Shown here one piece after another: positions 10,435-13,995 of a stretch of DNA of 13,995 nt. A program made the translations under genes and the position numbers. This DNA is from Anaerolineae bacterium (lineage in GTDB: Bacteria > Chloroflexota > Anaerolineae > JAAYZQ01): assembly GCA_016929795.1 (NCBI GenBank), contig JAFGIA010000310.1, positions 1 to 13,995 on the forward strand, in the 5' to 3' direction. Each line of letters starts with the position of its first letter. Within the stretch, counting starts at the first letter, position 1. The notes under the pieces are model-generated. The model saw only the letters and a program-made list of their open reading frames with translations. It was not told the origin of the DNA and did no database searches.

Positions 10435-11183
10435 TGCAAGATCTGCCCCAAAAACCGCTGCGTGCGCTCTTGCTGCGGTGCGGTAAAAAGCAGTTCGGGC
10501 GTCGTCATCTCGACGATCTGCCCTTCGTCCATAAACACCACCCGGTCAGCAGCCGCCCGCACAAAGCCCATCTCGTGCGACACCACGACCATCGTCATCC
10601 CTTCGGCGGCCAACTCGAGCATCACGTCGAGCACCTCTTTGATCATCTCGGGGTCCAGGGCCGAAGTCGGTTCGTCAAAGAGCATGATCTTGGGCTGCAT
10701 CGCCAGCGCCCGCGCAATCGCCACGCGCTGCTGCTGCCCGCCCGAGAGCTGCGCCGGATAGGCGTTCGCCTTTTCCGGGATGCCCACCTTGGCCAACAGC
10801 TCCAGGGCAATCGCCTCGGCCTCGTCTGGGCTGCGCTTGCGCACAGTCTTTTGCGCCAACACCACATTCCCCAAAGCCGTCAAGTGCGGAAAGAGGTTGA
10901 ACAACTGAAAGACCATCCCCACCTCGGTCCGCACGCGGTTAATGTTCTTGGCACGGTCGAGAGGAATCCCATCCACGACAATCGACCCCTTGTCAACCGC
11001 CTCAAGTCGATTGATGCAGCGCAGCAATGTCGACTTGCCGCTTCCGCTGGGGCCAATCACCACCACCACCTCGCGCGGATAGATGTCCAGGCTGACCCCA
11101 CGCAGGGCGTGCACCTGCGTTCCAAAATGCTTGTGCACATCTCGAATGACAATCACCGCTTCAGGGTTAGCAGCTTGCTCCAT
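10431..11183 (-). CDS. Polar amino-acid ABC transporter ATPase (GlnQ/HisP type)
   Basis: This encodes 250 residues and is the last gene of the three-gene importer operon. It hydrolyses ATP to power uptake through the adjacent permease. Visible motifs: Walker [10 protein letters not shown]-loop [11 protein letters not shown], signature LSGGQQQR, Walker [13 protein letters not shown] and H-loop [14 protein letters not shown] and the overall length match the GlnQ/HisP amino-acid subfamily. The start ATG shares one base with the permease TGA (TGATG), with GAGGA upstream, indicating translational coupling. The stop TAG lies in the same CTAG that ends mutS on the other strand. Substrate is not decided by this subunit. 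Confidence 0.96.
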
Positions 11184-12574
11184 CAGTCCTCAACTCGCCC
11201 CGGCAGGGCCGTCTTGCGCTCGATAAACCGCACCAGCAGAGACAAAATCAGCGTCATCACCAGGTAAAACAGGGCCACAGTATTATAGCCCTCAAACGCG
11301 CGAAACGTGCGCGACACCCACAGCCGGCCCTGCTGCAAGATCTCGGGCAGAGCCACCACCGAGATCAGCGACGAGTCCTTCAACATCGCAATAAAGTCAT
11401 TGCCCAACGGCGGCAGCACCACGCGGACCGCCTGGGGCAAAATCACGTACCGCATCGACTGGAAATAACTCATCCCCAGCGACCGCGCCGCCTCCATCTG
11501 CCCGCGATGGATCGACTGGATGCCAGCCCGAAAGACCTCGGCCAGGTACGCACCATAACCGACCCCCAGGCCAATGATCGCGCCCGGAAACCCACTCAAG
11601 TCAATACTGCCCCCGGTAGCATCGCGCAGATAGGGTGCGATCACAAAACCGGCATACAAAATGATCACCAATAACGGAATACCACGCACGATCTCGACGT
11701 ACAGCTTGGAGAGCGCGAGCGTGATGGGGTTGCGCGAAACGAGCATAAGCCCCGTCAGCAAGCCCAAGACAAGGGCCAATCCATACCCCAAGACCGTGGC
11801 GCGCACGGTGAGCACAAGCCCCCGGGCATTCCAGATCCGAGCCACAGTCTGCTTGAAATTGAACCGCCTGTAGAGCACGACCCACGACCCTCCGAGCACT
11901 GGACCGCCCAAAGTGGGCGTGCTGCTGGTCAAAACAAGCGCAGTATCCATCCCCCGATCAATTGTCTCAGAATGGGTCACAGGTAAAGTGATCAAACCTG
12001 CATGCCCAGGCTTAGCCCCTTCCGCCACTCGTAGGATCACCGTATCACTTTGACCCACGCGCTCATAGATCCTGCGCACAAAGCGTGTGGACAGAGCCCA
12101 CCCAACACGGCCATCCTCAGTGGTGACATAGACCCACTCCTGGCCCAATCGCGCCCCTTGGGCGGGCACAATGTACCATCGAACAAAGCGCACACGCTCA
12201 TCTTCCTTGATCTCAGCGGTTTGCTCGGACCGGCTGTCTGGTTCCACAAGCAGGGCAGTATCTTGACGCACAGTGGCAAGCGTCTGGTTGAACTCGGCAT
12301 AGAGATGGTACGTACCCGGTGCGATAGGCATCACTGGGTCAGGAGTATAGCTCCACGTCTCACCTTCCACAGCCACCTCGGCGATGCGTTCCCTGTCCCA
12401 AGGCAGATCGAGCAAGAACGCGATCGCGTCAAGATAACGCACATCGGCCAACACCGAGTATGCGACCACCAAGCCCACAATGGCTATGATTACACCCCAC
12501 CAGGGAATGCTGCTCAGCAGACCAAAGAGGGCCTCGGTGGAGGCGCGCCGAGGACGGACCTCTTGGGTTGTCAT
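11183..12574 (-). CDS. Amino-acid ABC transporter permease (HisM/GlnP type) with a large N-terminal insertion
   Basis: This encodes 463 residues from ATG 12574, chosen because AAGGAG (minus strand, 12590-12585) lies about 10 nt upstream; the frame extends to 12661 without a better site. The first membrane helix (about 25-43) is followed by a polar stretch of roughly 190 residues (45-230), then a standard permease core (about 233-463) with five hydrophobic segments and the ATPase-contact EAA motif in the region [20 protein letters not shown]. Typical HisM/GlnP permeases are about 220-250 residues, so this one is nearly twice as long. Part of the insertion (about 128-170, with [20 protein letters not shown]) resembles a bacterial SH3-like segment; this is tentative. 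The insertion is predicted to be outside the membrane and might contact the binding protein or cell wall (inference). Confidence 0.92.
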   Translation of the reverse strand: MTTQEVRPRRASTEALFGLLSSIPWWGVIIAIVGLVVAYSVLADVRYLDAIAFLLDLPWDRERIAEVAVEGETWSYTPDPVMPIAPGTYHLYAEFNQTLATVRQDTALLVEPDSRSEQTAEIKEDERVRFVRWYIVPAQGARLGQEWVYVTTEDGRVGWALSTRFVRRIYERVGQSDTVILRVAEGAKPGHAGLITLPVTHSETIDRGMDTALVLTSSTPTLGGPVLGGSWVVLYRRFNFKQTVARIWNARGLVLTVRATVLGYGLALVLGLLTGLMLVSRNPITLALSKLYVEIVRGIPLLVIILYAGFVIAPYLRDATGGSIDLSGFPGAIIGLGVGYGAYLAEVFRAGIQSIHRGQMEAARSLGMSYFQSMRYVILPQAVRVVLPPLGNDFIAMLKDSSLISVVALPEILQQGRLWVSRTFRAFEGYNTVALFYLVMTLILSLLVRFIERKTALPGRVED

Positions 12575-12639
12575 AGAACACCCTCTCCTTTGCCCATCTG
12601 CACGGTCGCTATGGAACACGTGTATGCGTACAAGCAAGC

Positions 12640-12700
12640 GAGGCCTTTGACGCCCGCGCATCCAGCCAAATGGACGTGGATAGTCGTCGTCAAAGGCCTC
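12640..12700 (-). promoter_or_regulatory. Large intergenic stem-loop in the ABC operon
   Basis: Perfect 13-bp arms (12640-12652 and 12688-12700, gaggcctttgacg and its complement) enclose a 35-nt loop that can itself pair in part (atcca/tggat). It lies in the 161-nt gap between the binding-protein and permease genes. No U-run follows on the minus strand, so it is not a simple terminator. In importer operons such hairpins after the binding-protein gene commonly protect the upstream mRNA and lower downstream expression; that role is inferred here. Confidence 0.75.
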
Positions 12701-12720
12701 TCAGGATCAACACTGAGCGT

Positions 12721-12734
12721 CACCCTTGCGGGTG
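12721..12734 (-). promoter_or_regulatory. Small hairpin with GCAA tetraloop just after the binding-protein stop
   Basis: On the minus strand CACCC-GCAA-GGGTG forms a 5-bp stem closed by a GNRA-type tetraloop. It lies directly after the TGA at 12738-12736. With the larger stem-loop downstream it could shield the 3' end of the binding-protein message from exonucleases (inference). Confidence 0.5.
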
Positions 12735-12735
12735 C

Positions 12736-13482
12736 TCACTCGGAAACGGAAAACCACTTGTCATAGAGCTCATCATAGGTGCCATCTGCCTGAATCGCCG
12801 CCAGTCCCTCGTTGATCTTGGCCAGCAGGTCAGACTGCTCCCTATTGACGGCAATACCGTACGACTCTTCGGTGTACACGCCGTCCAGCATCTTGAGGCC
12901 CATCTCTGGGTTGGCCTTGACGATGTCAATCGCCGTGGGGCCATCGGCCACTGCTGCATCCAAGTCGCCGTTGGCCAACGCCTGGAAAGCCAGCGTGTTC
13001 TCGTCAAACCGCACCACCTCAGCGCCGGTCTGCTCGGTCAGCCAGATGTCGCCCGTGGTACCCAACTGCACACCGACCTTCTTGCCCGCCAGATCAGCCG
13101 GGCCGCTGATCCCGGTCTCGCCCGAACGAACGGCGATCATTTGCCCGCCGTTAAAATAGGGATCCGAGAAATTCACGATCTCGGCGCGCTCGTCCGTGAT
13201 CGTCGCGGCCGAGATCACGGCGTCAAACTCGCCCGACTGCAACGCGACAAAGATACCGTCCCAGCGAGTGTTCACCCACTCGAACTCGAACCCCGCCGAC
13301 TCTGCGATCGCATTCATCAGGTCAACGTCAAACCCGACAATCTCGCCCGAGTCATCCACGTATTCAAAAGGTGGATATTCGGCATTGGTGCCAACCTTGT
13401 ACACTTTTTGGGGCTTGGCACAGGCCACGAGCGCAATGGCCACGAGAAGAACCAGGAACCAGTACATACGTCTCTTGAGCAT
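12736..13482 (-). CDS. Polar amino-acid ABC transporter substrate-binding lipoprotein
   Basis: This encodes 248 residues and is the first gene of the importer operon. A signal peptide with lipobox L18-V-A-C21 indicates a lipid-anchored protein outside the membrane. The family 3 solute-binding fold is clear: GTNAEYPPFEYVDDSGEIVGFDVDL is split across residues 31-55, then VISAATITDERAEIVNFSDPYF (89-110). R99 is at the position that binds the ligand alpha-carboxylate, and D180 in AVADGPTA at the position that binds the alpha-amino group, so an amino acid is the likely ligand; which one cannot be read. It captures substrate and delivers it to the permease. GGAGGAG lies 4 nt before ATG 13482 (minus strand). 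A consensus promoter lies about 60 nt further upstream. Confidence 0.96.
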   Translation of the reverse strand: MLKRRMYWFLVLLVAIALVACAKPQKVYKVGTNAEYPPFEYVDDSGEIVGFDVDLMNAIAESAGFEFEWVNTRWDGIFVALQSGEFDAVISAATITDERAEIVNFSDPYFNGGQMIAVRSGETGISGPADLAGKKVGVQLGTTGDIWLTEQTGAEVVRFDENTLAFQALANGDLDAAVADGPTAIDIVKANPEMGLKMLDGVYTEESYGIAVNREQSDLLAKINEGLAAIQADGTYDELYDKWFSVSE

Positions 13483-13541
13483 CTATCTCCTCCAATGAAT
13501 CTGAATGGTGGGCATCTGACTGCCCAGGGCAAACATTGGCG

Positions 13542-13570
13542 ATTATACCCGCATTTCGGACGAGTGTCAA
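13542..13570 (-). promoter_or_regulatory. Consensus sigma70 promoter of the amino-acid importer operon
   Basis: On the minus strand TTGACA (13570-13565), a 17-bp spacer and TATAAT (13547-13542) match the consensus exactly in both boxes and spacing. The predicted start is near 13535, giving a leader of about 53 nt. A second TTGACA lies 8 bp upstream (13578-13573), too far from the -10 to be the -35 box but possibly part of an operator. Confidence 0.9.
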
Positions 13571-13591
13571 AATGTCAAGCTGGATTTGACA
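13565..13591. promoter_or_regulatory. Candidate shared operator between divergent promoters
   Basis: TGTCAA occurs at 13565-13570 and 13573-13578, and its inverse TTGACA at 13586-13591. The second and third copies form an inverted repeat around GCTGGAT. These copies include the -35 boxes of both divergent promoters, so a dimeric regulator binding here could control both directions. The alternative is that only the -35 boxes matter and the symmetry is incidental. Confidence 0.4.
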
Positions 13592-13614
13592 AAAACTGCC
13601 GGATGAGGTACACT
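13586..13614 (+). promoter_or_regulatory. Divergent plus-strand promoter for the tandem leader
   Basis: Perfect TTGACA (13586-13591), a 17-bp spacer, then TACACT (13609-13614). The predicted start near 13621 lies about 20 nt before the first short ORF. It would drive a leader of about 375 nt towards the gene that begins just outside the window. Confidence 0.75.
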
Positions 13615-13640
13615 TTTAGCATTCGTGAATTGGAGCAAAG

Positions 13641-13703
13641 ATGGCACGCGACATTCGGTTCGACAGCAAGCGCAACAACAAGCCGGACACTGTGTCTGGA
13701 TAG
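13641..13703 (+). CDS. Putative 20-residue leader peptide 1
   Basis: ATG 13641 is preceded by GGAG (13632-13635) at 5-nt spacing and ends at TAG 13701-13703. The peptide is basic and polar (three Arg, two Lys, two adjacent Asn, ending D-T-V-S-G). Its last codons form part of two RNA stems, and 21 nt after its stop begins a terminator hairpin. Position, size and overlap with alternative RNA pairings are those of an attenuation leader peptide. There is no run of a single amino acid, so the sensed signal is not obvious. It could instead be an untranslated part of a structured RNA. Confidence 0.5.
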   Translation: MARDIRFDSKRNNKPDTVSG

Positions 13704-13712
13704 TTGTGTTTG
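13667..13712 (+). promoter_or_regulatory. Structured RNA module 1 (two stacked stems)
   Basis: The outer stem pairs CAAGCGCA (13667-13674) with TGTGTTTG (13705-13712), 8 bp including two G-U pairs. The inner stem pairs CCGGACA (13683-13689) with TGTCTGG (13693-13699), including one G-U pair. The internal 3' strand ATAGT carries the TAG stop of leader peptide 1. Module 2 downstream repeats the architecture. An alternative pairing of GTGTCTGG (13692-13699) with CCAGACAC (13734-13741) would disrupt both this module and the following terminator. Confidence 0.55.
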
Positions 13713-13723
13713 TGCTCAGCGGC

Positions 13724-13760
13724 AAACCGGTACCCAGACACTCGTGGGCACCGGTTTTTT
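13724..13760 (+). terminator. Intrinsic terminator or attenuator 1
   Basis: AAACCGGTACCCA (13724-13736) pairs with TGGGCACCGGTTT (13745-13757) around an 8-nt loop with one A-C mismatch, followed by a T-run (13755-13760). It follows the first short ORF and module 1 in the leader. The left arm and loop can instead pair with the end of the short ORF, giving an antiterminator. Confidence 0.8.
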
Positions 13761-13779
13761 GTTGCCATACACAGGGCCA

Positions 13780-13890
13780 ATGAATCAACCAGCAGATCAA
13801 GTATCCTCGACAATCGATGGATGCAGAGGGTTCGGCGGGCACACGTTGTCCGCCGCCACCAAGCGCACCGCCAGAACGGCATCTGGATAG
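13780..13890 (+). CDS. Putative 36-residue leader peptide 2
   Basis: ATG 13780 follows a weak AGGG (13773-13776) and ends at TAG 13888-13890. The start is uncertain, as other starts in frame are possible. The C terminus, Thr-Lys-Arg then six residues ending Ala-Ser-Gly, parallels Ser-Lys-Arg...Val-Ser-Gly of leader peptide 1. In both, Lys-Arg lies in the 5' strand of the outer stem and Ser-Gly-stop in the 3' strand of the inner stem. Whether peptide or RNA is conserved is open. Confidence 0.33.
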   Translation: MNQPADQVSSTIDGCRGFGGHTLSAATKRTARTASG

Positions 13891-13899
13891 ATGCGCTTG
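13860..13899 (+). promoter_or_regulatory. Structured RNA module 2 (copy of module 1)
   Basis: The outer stem pairs CAAGCGCA (13860-13867) with TGCGCTTG (13892-13899), perfect over 8 bp. The inner stem pairs CCAGA (13871-13875) with TCTGG (13882-13886) around a 6-nt loop. The 5' strand of the outer stem is identical to module 1, and the 3' strand differs only at two positions that keep pairing (C to T, wobble). The shared TCTGGATAG links stem and stop codon in both copies. An extra hairpin, GGCGGG with TCCGCC (13834-13839/13849-13854), precedes this copy only. Confidence 0.55.
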
Positions 13900-13915
13900 T
13901 GTCAATGACGCCACC

Positions 13916-13960
13916 AAGCCAGCTTCCCAGAGCAGCAACCACATTGGGAGACTGGCTTTT
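13916..13960 (+). terminator. Intrinsic terminator or attenuator 2
   Basis: Arms 13916-13929 and 13945-13958 (AAGCCAG...CTGGCTT plus a CCCA/TGGG block, one C-A mismatch and one T-G pair) enclose a 15-nt loop, followed by a short T-run to 13960. The T-run is weak. The right-arm segment AGACTGGC (13949-13956) can instead pair perfectly with GCCAGTCT (13973-13980), right before the ribosome-binding site, which makes this a possible on/off switch. Confidence 0.6.
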
Positions 13961-13982
13961 CTGCTTCTATGGGCCAGTCTTC

Positions 13983-13990
13983 AAAAGGAG
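13983..13990 (+). promoter_or_regulatory. Ribosome-binding site of a gene starting beyond the window
   Basis: AAAAGGAG ends 5 nt before the window edge and no start codon follows inside the window. Its spacing implies that a plus-strand gene starts within a few bases of the right edge. This would be the gene controlled by the tandem leader. Confidence 0.7.
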
Positions 13991-13995
13991 AAACC

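Noticed and set aside
12575..12661. Longer start for the permease
   Set aside because: The extra residues are Arg-rich and unlike the family, and AAGGAG is placed for ATG 12574.
13621..13760. T-box riboswitch
   Set aside because: GGGCACCGG near terminator 1 loosely resembles the T-box sequence, but there is no Stem I with a specifier loop and the required spacing is absent.
12670..13890. Long plus-strand open frame across the binding-protein gene and the leader region
   Set aside because: It is mostly antisense to the binding-protein gene and crosses two promoters and a terminator; only its last 36 codons (leader peptide 2) may be real.
13567..13944. Minus-strand small proteins in the right intergenic region
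   Set aside because: They lack convincing ribosome-binding sites and cross the plus-strand terminators and leader modules.

Overview
The window is GC-rich DNA with strong C preference at third codon positions and consensus sigma70-type promoters. It looks like a bacterial chromosome, probably Chloroflexota (Anaerolineae/Caldilineae-like). That assignment is inference from the gene types: a STAND-like ATPase fused to an ABC solute-binding domain, a DUF2723 membrane protein, and a cytoplasmic sulfatase next to a five-bladed-propeller glycosidase-like protein. No phage, insertion sequence, CRISPR array or rRNA was seen.

Left part (1-7434, all plus strand): the 3' portion of a very large gene comes first. 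Its open frame runs from base 1, where an in-frame 18-bp tandem repeat lies inside the ATPase domain, and continues through a TPR-like helical region into a family 5 solute-binding domain with no visible signal peptide or membrane anchor before it. A tight cluster follows: a GH43/GH32-like propeller protein, a DUF2723 GT-C-type membrane protein (17-nt overlap), and, after a likely promoter, a Cys-type sulfatase and a small cupin (4-nt overlap). Together they suggest handling of a glycan, perhaps sulfated; the substrate is unknown.

Middle (7435-10434): a minus-strand tRNA-Arg(CCT) gene with an encoded CCA end has its own promoter and terminator. It lies inside the 5' leader of mutS, which is transcribed in the opposite direction, so the predicted mutS mRNA begins with a full antisense copy of the tRNA. 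mutS is complete and ends tail-to-tail with the next operon on one shared palindromic CTAG.

Right part (10431-13482, minus strand): a complete polar amino-acid ABC importer operon, in transcription order a lipoprotein binding protein, a permease and a GlnQ/HisP-type ATPase. The permease carries an unusual insertion of about 190 residues after its first membrane helix. A large hairpin between the binding protein and permease genes probably sets their relative expression. The operon promoter matches the sigma70 consensus exactly.

Far right (13483-13995): no conventional gene, but dense regulatory structure. A divergent plus-strand promoter drives a leader of about 375 nt that ends in a ribosome-binding site for a gene beyond the window. 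The leader contains two related modules. Each has a short ORF ending Ser-Gly-stop, an outer 8-bp stem whose differences between copies are all wobble-compatible, an inner hairpin, and then a terminator. Alternative pairings can break each terminator. This tandem leader is the strongest candidate here for something undescribed.
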